A DNA stretch of 64,000 bases, taken from contig CM082578.2 in assembly GCA_040954595.2 (NCBI GenBank), positions 620,001-684,000 on the forward strand, read 5' to 3'. Position 1 is the first letter of the stretch. Each line of letters opens with the position of its first letter. This document shows, piece after piece, positions 35,901 through 47,700 of the stretch. The stretch comes from Balanoglossus misakiensis (taxonomy: Eukaryota > Hemichordata). A model generated the notes under the pieces. That model was given only the letters and a program-made list of their open reading frames with translations. It was not told where the DNA came from and did not search any database. The position numbers were made by a program, and so were the translations under genes.

Positions 35901-38900
35901 TTTTGTAAGTGAAGCCTGACTGTCGCCTGTCTTAGGTCACCACTTCATAAGAGGTCTTACCCGTCATTGGCACAAACAGACAGGAAGTAAGCTTTCAGCC
36001 TACCAATGTAGCTTTTGTATTTTCAACTGTTTGTAAGTGAAGCCTGACTGTCGCCTGTCTTAGGTCACCACTTCATAAGAGGTCTTACCCGTCATTGGCA
36101 CAAACAGTCTCAGGAAGTAAGCTTTCAGCCTACCAATGTAGCTATTATATTTTCCACTTTTTGTAAGTGAAGCCTGACTGTCGCCTGTCTTAGGTCACCA
36201 CTTCATAAGCGGTCTTACCCGTCATTGGCACAAACAGTCTCAGGAAGTAAGCTTTCAGCCTACCAATGTAGCTATTGTATTTTCCACTTTTTGTAAGTGA
36301 AGCCTGACTGTCGCCTGTCTTAGGTCACCACTTCATAAGCGGTCTTACCCGTCATTGGCACAAACAGTCTCAGGAAGTAAGCTTTCAGCCTACCAATGTA
36401 GCTATTGTATTTTCCACTTTTTGTAAGTGAAGCCTGACTGTCGCCTGTCTTAGGTCACCACTTCATAAGTGTTCTTACCCGTCATTGGCACAAACAGTCT
36501 CAGGAAGTAAGCTTTCAGCCTACCAATGTAGCTATTATATTTTCCACTTTTTGTAAGTGAAGCCTGACTGTCGCCTGTCTTAGGTCACCACTTCATAAGC
36601 GGTCTTACCCGTCATTGGCACATACAGTCTCAGGAAGTTAGCTTTCAGCCTACCAATGTAGCTATTATATTTTCCACTTTTTGTAAGTGAAGCCTGACTG
36701 TCGCCTGTCTTAGGTTACCACTTCATAAGAGGTCTTACCCGTCATTGGCACAAACAGTCTCAGGAAGTAAGCTTTCAGCCTACCAATGTAGCTATTGTAT
36801 TTTCAACTTTTTGTAAGTGAAGCCTGACTGTCGCCTGTCTTAGGTCACCACTTCATAAGAGGTCTTACCCGTCATTGGCACAAACAGACAGGAAGTAAGC
36901 TTTCAGCCTACCAATGTAGCTTTTGTATTTTCAACTGTTTGTAAGTGAAGCCTGACTGTCGCCTGTCTTAGGTCACCACTTCATAAGCGGTCTTACCCGT
37001 CATTGGCACAAACAGTCTCAGGAAGTAAGCTTTCAGCCTACCAATGTAGCTATTGTATTTTCCACTTTTTGTAAGTGAAGCCTGACTGTTGCCTGTCTTA
37101 GGTCACCACTTCATAAGTGTTCTTACCCGTCATTGGCACAAACAGTCTCAGGAAGTAAGCTTTCAGCCTACCAATGTAGCTATTATATTTTCCACTTTTT
37201 GTAAGTGAAGCCTGACTGTCGCCTGTCTTAGGTCACCACTTCATAAGCGGTCTTACCCGTCATTGGCACAAACAGTCTCAGGAAGTTAGCTTTCAGCCTA
37301 CCAATGTAGCTATTATATTTTCCACTTTTTGTAAGTGAAGCCTGACTGTCGCCTGTCTTAGGTCACCACTTCATAAGAGGTCTTACCCGTCATTGGCACA
37401 AACAGTCTCAGGAAGTAAGCTTTCAGCCTACCAATGTAGCTATTGTATTTTCAACTTTTTGTAAGTGAAGCCTGACTGTCGCCTGTCTTAGGTCACCACT
37501 TCATAAGAGGTCTTACCCGTCATTGGCACAAACAGACAGGAAATAAGCTTTCAGCCTACCAATGTAGCTATTGTATTTTCCACTTTTTGTAAGTGAAGTC
37601 TGACTGTCGCCTGTCTTAGGTCACCACTTCATAAGAGGTCTTACCCGTCATTGGCACAAACAGTCTCAGGAAGTAAGCTTTCAGCCTACCAATGTAGCTA
37701 TTATATTTTCCACTTTTTGTAAGTGAAGCCTGACTGTCGCCTGTCTTAGGTCACCACTTCATAAGCGGTCTTACCCGTCATTGGCACAAACAGTCTCAGG
37801 AAGTAAGCTTTCAGCCTACCAATGTAGCTATTGTATTTTCCACTTTTTGTAAGTGAAGCCTGACTGTCGGCTGTCTTAGGTCACCACTTCATAAGCGGTC
37901 TTACCCGTCATTGGCACAAACAGTCTCAGGAAGTAAGCTTTCAGCCTACCAATGTAGCTATTGTATTTTCCACTTTTTGTAAGTGAAGCCTGACTGTCGC
38001 CTGTCTTAGGTCACCACTTCATAAGTGTTCTTACCCGTCATTGGCACAAACAGTCTCAGGAAGTAAGCTTTCAGCCTACCAATGTAGCTATTATATTTTC
38101 CACTTTTTGTAAGTGAAGCCTGACTGTCGCCTGTCTTAGGTCACCACTTCATAAGCGGTCTTACCCGTCATTGGCACAAACAGTCTCAGGAAGTTAGCTT
38201 TCAGCCTACCAATGTAGCTATTATATTTTCCACTTTTTGTAAGTGAAGCCTGACTGTCGCCTGTCTTAGGTCACCACTTCATAAGAGGTCTTACCCGTCA
38301 TTGGCACAAACAGTCTCAGGAAGTAAGCTTTCAGCCTACCAATGTAGCTATTGTATTTTCAACTTTTTGTAAGTGAAGCCTGACTGTCGCCTGTCTTAGG
38401 TCACCACTTCATAAGAGGTCTTACCCGTCATTGGCACAAACAGACAGGAAATAAGCTTTCAGCCTACCAATGTAGCTATTGTATTTTCCACTTTTTGTAA
38501 GTGAAGCCTGACTGTCGCCTGTCTTAGGTCACCACTTCATAAGATGTCTTACCCGTCATTGGCACAAACAGTCTCAGGAAGTAAGCTTTCAGCCTACCAA
38601 TGTAGCTATTATATTTTCCACTTTTTGTAAGTGAAGCCTGACTGTCGCCTGTCTTAGGTCACCACTTCATAAGCGGTCTTACCCGTCATTGGCACAAACA
38701 GTCTAAGGAAGTAAGCTTTCAGCCTACCAATGTAGCTATTGTATTTTCCACTTTTTGTAAGTGAAGCCTGACTGTCGCCTGTCTTAGGTCACCACTTCAT
38801 AAGCGGTCTTACCCGTCATTGGCACAAACAGTCTCAGGAAGTAAGCTTTCAGCCTACCAATGTAGCTATTGTATTTTCCACTTTTTGTAAGTGAAGCCTG

Positions 38901-41264
38901 ACTGTCGCCTGTCTTAGGTCACCACTTCATAAGAGGTCTTACCCGTCATTGGCACAAACAGTCTCAGGAAGTAAGCTTTCAGCCTACCAATGTAGCTATT
39001 ATATTTTCCACTTTTTGTAAGTGAAGCCTGACTGTCGCCTGTCTTAGGTCACCACTTCATAAGAGGTCTTACCCGTCATTGGCACAAACAGACAGGAAGT
39101 AAGCTTTCAGCCTACCAATGTAGCTTTTGTATTTTCAACTGTTTGTAAGTGAAGCCTGACTGTCGCCTGTCTTAGGTCACCACTTCATAAGAGGTCTTAC
39201 CCGTCATTGGCACAAACAGTCTCAGGAAGTAAGCTTTCAGCCTACCAATGTAGCTATTATATTTTCCACTTTTTGTAAGTGAAGCCTGACTGTCGCCTGT
39301 CTTAGGTCACCACTTCATAAGCGGTCTTACCCGTCATTGGCACAAGCAGTCTCAGGAAGTAAGCTTTCAGCCTACCAATGTAGCTATTGTATTTTCCACT
39401 TTTTGTAAGTGAAGCCTGACTGTCGCCTGTCTTAGGTCACCACTTCATAAGCGGTCTTACCCGTCATTGGTACAAACAGTCTCAGGAAGTAAGCTTTCAG
39501 CCTACCAATGTAGCTATTGTATTTTCCACTTTTTGTAAGTGAAGCCTGACTGTCGCCTGTCTTAGGTCACCACTTCATAAGTGTTCTTACCCGTCATTGG
39601 CACAAACAGTCTCAGGAAGTAAGCTTTCAGCCTACCAATGTAGCTATTATATTTTCCACTTTTTGTAAGTGAAGCCTGACTGTCGCCTGTCTTAGGTCAC
39701 CACTTCATAAGCGGTCTTACCCGTCATTGGCACATACAGTCTCAGGAAGTTAGCTTTCAGCCTACCAATGTAGCTATTATATTTTCCACTTTTTGTAAGT
39801 GAAGCCTTACTGTCGCCTGTCTTAGGTTACCACTTCATAAGAGGTCTTACCCGTCATTGGCACAAACAGTCTCAGGAAGTAAGCTTTCAGCCTACCAATG
39901 TAGCTATTGTATTTTCAACTTTTTGTAAGTGAAGCCTGACTGTCGCCTGTCTTAGGTCACCACTTCATAAGAGGTCTTACCCGTCATTGGCACAAACAGA
40001 CAGGAAGTAAGCTTTCAGCCTACCAATGTAGCTTTTGTATTTTCAACTGTTTGTAAGTAAAGCCTGACTGTCGCCTGTCTTAGGTCACCACTTCATAAGC
40101 GGTCTTACCCGTCATTGGCACAAACAGTCTCAGGAAGTAAGCTTTCAGCCTACCAATGTAGCTATTGTATTTTCCACTTTTTGTAAGTGAAGCCTGACTG
40201 TTGCCTGTCTTAGGTCACCACTTCATAAGTGTTCTTACCCGTCATTGGCACAAACAGTCTCAGGAAGTAAGCTTTCAGCCTACCAATGTAGCTATTATAT
40301 TTTCCACTTTTTGTAAGTGAAGCCTGACTGTCGCCTGTCTTAGGTCACCACTTCATAAGCGGTCTTACCCGTCATTGGCACAAACAGTCTCAGGAAGTTA
40401 GCTTTCAGCCTACCAATGTAGCTATTATATTTTCCACTTTTTGTAAGTGAAGCCTGACTGTCGCCTGTCTTAGGTCACCACTTCATAAGAGGTCTTACCC
40501 GTCATTGGCACAAACAGTCTCAGGAAGTAAGCTTTCAGCCTACCAATGTAGCTATTGTATTTTCAACTTTTTGTAAGTGAAGCCTGACTGTCGCCTGTCT
40601 TAGGTCACCACTTCATAAGAGGTCTTACCCGTCATTGGCACAAACAGACAGGAAATAAGCTTTCAGCCTACCAATGTAGCTATTGTATTTTCCACTTTTT
40701 GTAAGTGAAGTCTGACTGTCGCCTGTCTTAGGTCACCACTTCATAAGAGGTCTTACCCGTCATTGGCACAAACAGTCTCAGGAAGTAAGCTTTCAGCCTA
40801 CCAATGTAGCTATTATATTTTCCTCTTTTTGTAAGTGAAGCCTGACTGTCGCCTGTCTTAGGTCACCACTTCATAAGCGGTCTTACCCGTCATTGGCACA
40901 AACAGTCTCAGGAAGTAAGCTTTCAGCCTACCAATGTAGCTATTGTATTTTCCACTTTTTGTAAGTGAAGCCTGACTGTCGGCTGTCTTAGGTCACCACT
41001 TCATAAGCGGTCTTACCCGTCATTGGCACAAACAGTCTCAGGAAGTAAGCTTTCAGCCTACCAATGTAGCTATTGTATTTTCCACTTTTTGTAAGTGAAG
41101 CCTGACTGTCGCCTGTCTTAGGTCACCACTTCATAAGTGTTCTTACCCGTCATTGGCACAAACAGTCTCAGGAAGTAAGCTTTCAGCCTACCAATGTAGC
41201 TATTATATTTTCCACTTTTTGTAAGTGAAGCCTGACTGTCGCCTGTCTTAGGTCACCACTTCAT

Positions 41265-41745
41265 GAAACAGTATAGAAAACATTTTCCAATTTCCGAAAA
41301 GTAGCCGTTTTTTAAACTTTTTTCAAGGAAATTAGTGTTTTGTTCACAGTACAATATATTTCGATATTTTTCTATGATTATTTTCAAGATGTTTGCGAGT
41401 GTGCAGAAAGAAAAGAATAAACTGTGAAATTTCCATAGAAATAATGAAGGAGCCATCTTTAGGTTGTATGGATTTGAATATTTCATTGAAAAAAACTAAT
41501 AACTAAATTATGAATTCAATTAATAGTACAATTTGCAAAAAATTGCTAGTCACTCCAGAAGGGTCAGTGCTTGGAAATGTGAGAGCCTGGAAATTTCCAA
41601 GCACTGACAAGGGTCAGTGGTCGGAAATTTCCAGACACTCAGGGAATGTGAGAGCCTGGAAATTTCCAAGCACTGACAAGGGTCAGTGGTCGGAAATTTC
41701 CAGACACTCAGGGAATGTGAGAGCTTAGAAATTTCCAAGCACTGA
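41265..41745. other. 481-bp foreign segment replacing satellite
   Basis: The left 245 bp is AT-rich and unremarkable; the right 185 bp is 69-bp tandem repeats. There are no terminal inverted repeats and no target duplication. Satellite stops after CACTTCAT and resumes at AGGAAGTAAGC, so 35 bp of one monomer are missing by phase. Measured against the 3,112-bp HOR, the left flank corresponds to 38152 and the right flank to 38836, so 683 bp (five monomers plus 35 bp) are absent. This looks like repair or exchange with capture of unrelated DNA, or a transposition with deletion. Open frames here, on both strands, follow from the 69-bp (23-codon) periodicity and do not resemble a protein. Confidence 0.85.
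41561..41745. repeat. 69-bp tandem repeats with palindromic GGAAATTTCC
   Basis: GAGAGCCTGG begins at 41581, 41650 and (as GAGAGCTTAG) 41719, a period of 69 bp over about 2.5 copies. Each unit has two GGAAATTTCC palindromes, four perfect in all plus one degenerate. The preceding GTCAGTGCTTGGAAAT (41563-41578) is a perfect 16-bp inverted match to 41593-41608, so the repeats can fold back. GGAAATTTCC fits the kappaB consensus GGRRNNYYCC; binding is not shown. Confidence 0.9.
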
Positions 41746-44700
41746 AGGAAGTAAGCTTTCAGCCTACCAATGTAGCTATTGTATTTTCCACTTTTTGTAA
41801 GTGAAGCCTGACTGTCGCCTGTCTTAGGTCACCACTTCATAAGAGGTCTTACCCGTCATTGGCACAAACAGTCTCAGGAAGTAAGCTTTCAGCCTACCAA
41901 TGTAGCTATTATATTTTCCACTTTTTGTAAGTGAAGCCTGACTGTCGCCTGTCTTAGGTCACCACTTCATAAGAGGTCTTACCCGTCATTGGCACAAACA
42001 GACAGGAAGTAAGCTTTCAGCCTACCAATGTAGCTTTTGTATTTTCAACTGTTTGTAAGTGAAGCCTGACTGTCGCCTGTCTTAGGTCACCACTTCATAA
42101 GAGGTCTTACCCGTCATTGGCACAAACAGTCTCAGGAAGTAAGCTTTCAGCCTACCAATGTAGCTATTATATTTTCCACTTTTTGTAAGTGAAGCCTGAC
42201 TGTCGCCTGTCTTAGGTCACCACTTCATAAGCGGTCTTACCCGTCATTGGCACAAACAGTCTCAGGAAGTAAGCTTTCAGCCTACCAATGTAGCTATTGT
42301 ATTTTCCACTTTTTGTAAGTGAAGCCTGACTGTCGCCTGTCTTAGGTCACCACTTCATAAGCGGTCTTACCCGTCATTGGCACAAACAGTCTCAGGAAGT
42401 AAGCTTTCAGCCTACCAATGTAGCTATTGTATTTTCCACTTTTTGTAAGTGAAGCCTGACTGTCGCCTGTCTTAGGTCACCACTTCATAAGTGTTCTTAC
42501 CCGTCATTGGCACAAACAGTCTCAGGAAGTAAGCTTTCAGCCTACCAATGTAGCTATTATATTTTCCACTTTTTGTAAGTGAAGCCTGACTGTCGCCTGT
42601 CTTAGGTCACCACTTCATAAGCGGTCTTACCCGTCATTGGCACATACAGTCTCAGGAAGTTAGCTTTCAGCCTACCAATGTAGCTATTATATTTTCCACT
42701 TTTTGTAAGTGAAGCCTTACTGTCGCCTGTCTTAGGTCACCACTTCATAAGAGGTCTTACCCGTCATTGGCACAAACAGTCTCAGGAAGTAAGCTTTCAG
42801 CCTACCAATGTAGCTATTGTATTTTCAACTTTTTGTAAGTGAAGCCTGACTGTCGCCTGTCTTAGGTCACCACTTCATAAGAGGTCTTACCCGTCATTGG
42901 CACAAACAGACAGGAAGTAAGCTTTCAGCCTACCAATGTAGCTTTTGTATTTTCAACTGTTTGTAAGTGAAGCCTGACTGTCGCCTGTCTTAGGTCACCA
43001 CTTCATAAGCGGTCTTACCCGTCATTGGCACAAACAGTCTCAGGAAGTAAGCTTTCAGCCTACCAATGTAGCTATTATATTTTCCACTTTTTGTAAGTGA
43101 AGCCTGACTGTCGCCTGTCTTAGGTCACCACTTCATAAGCGGTCTTACCCGTCATTGGCACAAACAGTCTCAGGAAGTTAGCTTTCAGCCTACCAATGTA
43201 GCTATTATATTTTCCACTTTTTGTAAGTGAAGCCTGACTGTCGCCTGTCATAGGTCACCACTTCATAAGAGGTCTTACCCGTCATTGGCACAAACAGTCT
43301 CAGGAAGTAAGCTTTCAGCCTACCAATGTAGCTATTGTATTTTCAACTTTTTGTAAGTGAAGCCTGACTGTCGCCTGTCTTAGGTCACCACTTCATAAGA
43401 GGTCTTACCCGTCATTGGCACAAACAGACAGGAAATAAGCTTTCAGCCTACCAATGTAGCTATTGTATTTTCCACTTTTTGTAAGTGAAGTCTGACTGTC
43501 GCCTGTCTTAGGTCACCACTTCATAAGAGGTCTTACCCGTCATTGGCACAAACAGTCTCAGGAAGTAAGCTTTCAGCCTACCAATGTAGCTATTATATTT
43601 TCCACTTTTTGTAAGTGAAGCCTGACTGTCGCCTTTCTTAGGTCACCACTTCATAAGCGGTCTTACCCGTCATTGGCACAAACAGTCTCAGGAAGTAAGC
43701 TTTCAGCCTACCAATGTAGCTTTTGTATTTTCCACTTTTTGTAAGTGAAGCCTGACTGTCGGCTGTCTTAGGTCACCACTTCATAAGCGGTCTTACCCGT
43801 CATTGGCACAAACAGTCTCAGGAAGTAAGCTTTCAGCCTACCAATGTAGCTATTATATTTTCCACTTTTTGTAAGTGAAGCCTGACTGTCGCCTGTCTTA
43901 GGTCACCATTAAGCGGTCTTACCCGTCATTGGCACATACAGTCTCAGGAAGTTAGCTTTCAATCTACCAATGTAGCTATTATATTTTCCACTTTTTGTAA
44001 GTGAAGCCTGACTGTCGCCTGTCTTAGGTCACCACTTCATAAGAGGTCTTACCCGTCATTGGCACAAACAGTCTCAGGAAGTAAGCTTTCAGCCTACCAA
44101 TGTAGCTATTGTATTTTCAACTTTTTGTAAGTGAAGCCTGACTGTCGCCTGTCTTAGGTCACCACTTCATAAGAGGTCTTACCCGTCATTGGCACAAACA
44201 GACAGGAAGTAAGCTTTCAGCCTACCAATGTAGCTTTTGTATTTTCAACTGTTTGTAAGTGAAGCCTGACTGTCGCCTGTCTTAGGTCACCACTTCATAA
44301 GAGGTCTTACCCGTCATTGGCACAAACAGTCTCAGGAAGTAAGCTTTCAGCCTACCAATGTAGCTATTATATTTTCCACTTTTTGTAAGTGAAGCCTGAG
44401 TGTCGCCTGTCTTAGGTCACCACTTCATAAGAGGTCTTACCCGTCATTGGCACAAACAGTCTCAGGAAGTAAGCTTTCAGCCTACCAATGTAGCTATTGT
44501 ATTTTCAACTTTTTGTTAGTGAAGCCTGACTGTCGCCTGTCTTAGGTCACCACTTCATAAGAGGTCTTACCCGTCATTGTCACAAACAGACTCAGGAAGT
44601 AAGCTTTCAGCCTACCAATGTAGCTATTGTATTTTCAACTTTTTGTAAGTGAAGCCTGACTGTCGCCTGTCTTAGGTCACCACTTCATAAGAGGTCTTAC

Positions 44701-47700
44701 CCGTCATTGGCACAAACAGTCTCCGGAAGTAAGCTTTCAGCCTACCAATGTAGCTATTGTATTTTCCACTTTTTGTAAGTGAAGCCTGACTGTCACCTGT
44801 CTTAGGTCACCACTTCATAAGCGGTCTTACCCGTCATTGGCACAAACAGTCTCAGGAAGTAAGCTTTCAGCCTACCAATGTAGCTATTATATTTTCCACT
44901 TTTTGTAAGTGAAGCCTGACTGTCGCCTGTCTTAGTTCACCACTTCATAAGCGGTCTTACCCGTCATTGGCACAAACAGTCTCAGGAATTAAGCTTTCAG
45001 CATACCAATGTAGCTATTATATTTTCCACTTTTTGTAAGTGAAGCCTGACTGTCGCCTGTCTTAGGTCACCACCTCATAAGCGGTCTTACCCGTCATTGG
45101 CACAAACAGTCTCAGGAAGTTAGCTTTCAGCCTACCAATGAAGCTATTATATTTTCCACTTTTTGTAAGTGAAGCCTGACTGTCGCCTGTCTTAGGTCAC
45201 CGACTCATAAGCGGTCTTACCCGTCATTGGCACAAACAGTCTCAGGAAGTAAGCTTTCAGCCTACCAATGTAGCTATTATATTTTCCACTTTTTGTAAGT
45301 GAAGCCTGACTGTCGCCTGTCTTAGGTCACCACTTCATAAGCGGTCTTACCCGTCATTGGCACAAACAGTCTCAGGAAGTAAGCTTTCAGCCTACCAATG
45401 TAGCTATTGTATTTTCCACTGTTTGTAAGTGAAGCCTGACTGTCGCCTGTCTTAGGTCACTACTTTATAAGCGGTCTTACCCGTCATAGGCACAAACAGT
45501 CTCGGGAAGTAAGCTTTCAGCCTACCAATGTAGCTATTGTATTTTCCACTTTTTGTAAGTGAAGCCTGACTGTCGCCTTTCTTAGGTCACCACTTCATAA
45601 GAGGTCTTACCCGTCATTGGCACAAACAGTCTCAGGAAGTAAGCTTTCAGCCTACCAATGTAGCTATTATATTTTCCACTTTTTGTAAGTGAAGCCTGAC
45701 TGTCGCCTGTCTTAGGTCACCTCTTCATAAGCGGTCTTACCCGTCATTGGCACAAACAGTCTCAGGAAGTAAGCTTTCAGCCTACCAATGTAGCTATTAA
45801 ATGTTTTACTTTTTGTAAGTGAAGCCTGACTGTCGCCTGTCTTAGGTCACCACCTCATAAGCGGTCTTACCCGTCATTGGCACAAACAGTCTCAGGAAGT
45901 AAGCTTTCAGCCTACCAATGTAGCTATTATATTTTCCACTTTTTATAAGTGAAGCCTGACTGTCGCCTGTCTTAGGTCACCACTTCATAAGCGGTCTTAC
46001 CCGTCATTGGCACAAACAGTCTCAGGAAGTAAGCTTTCAGCCTACCAATGTAGCTATTATATTTTCCACTTTTTGTAAGTGAAGCCTGACTGTCGCCTGT
46101 CTTAGGTCACCACTTCATAAGTGGTCTTACCCGTCATTGGCACAAACAGTCTCAGGAAGTAAGCTTTCAGCCTACCAATGTAGCTATTGTATTTTCCACT
46201 TTTTGTAAGTGAAGCCTGACTGTCGCCTGTCTTAGGTCACCACTTCATAAGCGGTCTTACCCGTCATAGGCACAAACAGTCTCAGGAAGTAAGCTTTCAG
46301 CCTACCAATGTAGCTATTATATTTTCCACTTTTTGTAAGTGAAGCCTGACTGTCGCCTGTCTTAGGTCACCACTTCATAAGAGGTCTTACCCGTCATTGG
46401 CACAAACAGTCTCAGGAAGTAAGCTTTCAGCCTACCAATGTAGCTATTGTATTTTCAACTTTTTGTAAGTGAAGCCTGAGTGTCGCCTGTCTTAGGTCAC
46501 CACTTCATAAGAGGTCTTACCCGTCATAGGCACAAACAGTCTCAGGAAGTAAGCTTTCAGCCTACCAATGTAGCTATTGTATTTTCAACTTTTTGTAAGT
46601 GAAGCCTGACTGTCGCCTGTCTTAGGTCACCACTTCATAAGAGGTCTTACCCGTCATTGGCACAAACAGACTCAGGAAGTAAGCTTTCAGCCTACCAATG
46701 TAGCTATTGTATTTTCAACTTTTTGTAAGTGAAGCCTGACTGTCGCCTGTCTTAGGTCACCACTTCATAAGAGGTCTTACCCGTCATTGGCACAAACAGT
46801 CTCCGGAAGTAAGCTTTCAGCCTACCAATGTAGCTATTGTATTTTCCACTTTTTGTAAGTGAAGCCTGACTGTCGCCTGTCTTAGGTCACCACTTCATAA
46901 GCGGTCTTACCCGTCATTGGCACAAACAGTCTCAGGAAGTAAGCTTTCAGCCTACCAATGTAGCTATTATGTTTTCCACTTTTTGTAAGTGAAGCCTGAC
47001 TGTCGCCTGTCTTAGTTCACCACTTCATAAGCGGTCTTACCCGTCATTGGCACAAACAGTCTCAGGAATTAAGCTTTCAGCATACCAATGTAGCTATTAT
47101 ATTTTCCACTTTTTGTAAGTGAAGCCTGACTGTCGCCTGTCTTAGGTCACCACCTCATAAGCGGTCTTACCCGTCATTGGCACAAACAGTCTCAGGAAGT
47201 TAGCTTTCAGCTTACCAATGAAGCTATTGTATTTTCCACTTTTTGTAAGTGATGCCTGACTGTCGCCTGTCTTAGGTCACCACTTCATAAGCGGTCTTAC
47301 CCGTCATTGGCACAAACAGTCTCAGGAAGTAAGCTTTCAGCCTACCAATGTAGCTATTATGTTTTCCACTTTTTGTAAGTGAAGCCTGACTGTCGCCTGT
47401 CTTAGTTCACCACTTCATAAGCGGTCTTACCCGTCATTGGCACAAACAGTCTCAGGAATTAAGCTTTCAGCATACCAATGTAGCTATTATATTTTCCACT
47501 TTTTGTAAGTGAAGCCTGAGTGTCGCCTGTCTTAGGTCACCACCTCATAAGCGGTCTTACCCGTCATTGGCACAAACAGTCTCAGGAAGTTAGCTTTCAG
47601 CTTACCAATGAAGCTATTATATTTTCCACTTTTTGTAAGTGAAGCCTGACTGTCGCCTGTCTTAGGTCACCGACTCATAAGCGGTCTTACCCGTCATTGG

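Larger units (their letters stand above)
15742..41264 (+). repeat. 130-bp satellite array, segment B
   Basis: About 196 monomers in the same orientation and phase as segment A; the first resumes at monomer position 15, exactly where segment A stopped. Length variants are rare: one 129-bp monomer near 23246 (GGCACAACAG) and 128-bp monomers with CAGACAGG, found only from about 27.5 kb onward. Local HOR registers change several times along the segment. The array stops after CACTTCAT at 41264, where foreign DNA begins. Confidence 0.98.
34900..43900 (+). repeat. 24-monomer higher-order repeat (3,112 bp) with 128-bp monomers
   Basis: AAGTGTTC recurs at 34911, 38023 and 41135, and also at 36467 and 39579, always 3,112 bp apart. 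TGTCGGCTGTC (37866 and 40978) and TAGGTTACC (36711 and 39823) show the same spacing. 3,112 equals twenty 130-bp plus four 128-bp monomers. The unit splits into a 17-mer of 2,204 bp and a 7-mer of 908 bp, marked by CAGACAGGAAATAAGC at 35329, 37533, 38441 and 40645. The register continues right of the 481-bp insert with an offset of 2,910 bp (39579 to 42489), then slips by one monomer near 43 kb. Confidence 0.88.

Noticed and set aside
41510-41738. Repetitive 23-residue-unit proteins on both strands
   Set aside because: 69 is a multiple of 3, so any stop-free unit gives open frames; palindromic content opens both strands. No protein resemblance.
41265-41745. Helitron
   Set aside because: The right end does read CTGA after a small palindrome, but there is no TC start, no A/T insertion site, and satellite has been lost.
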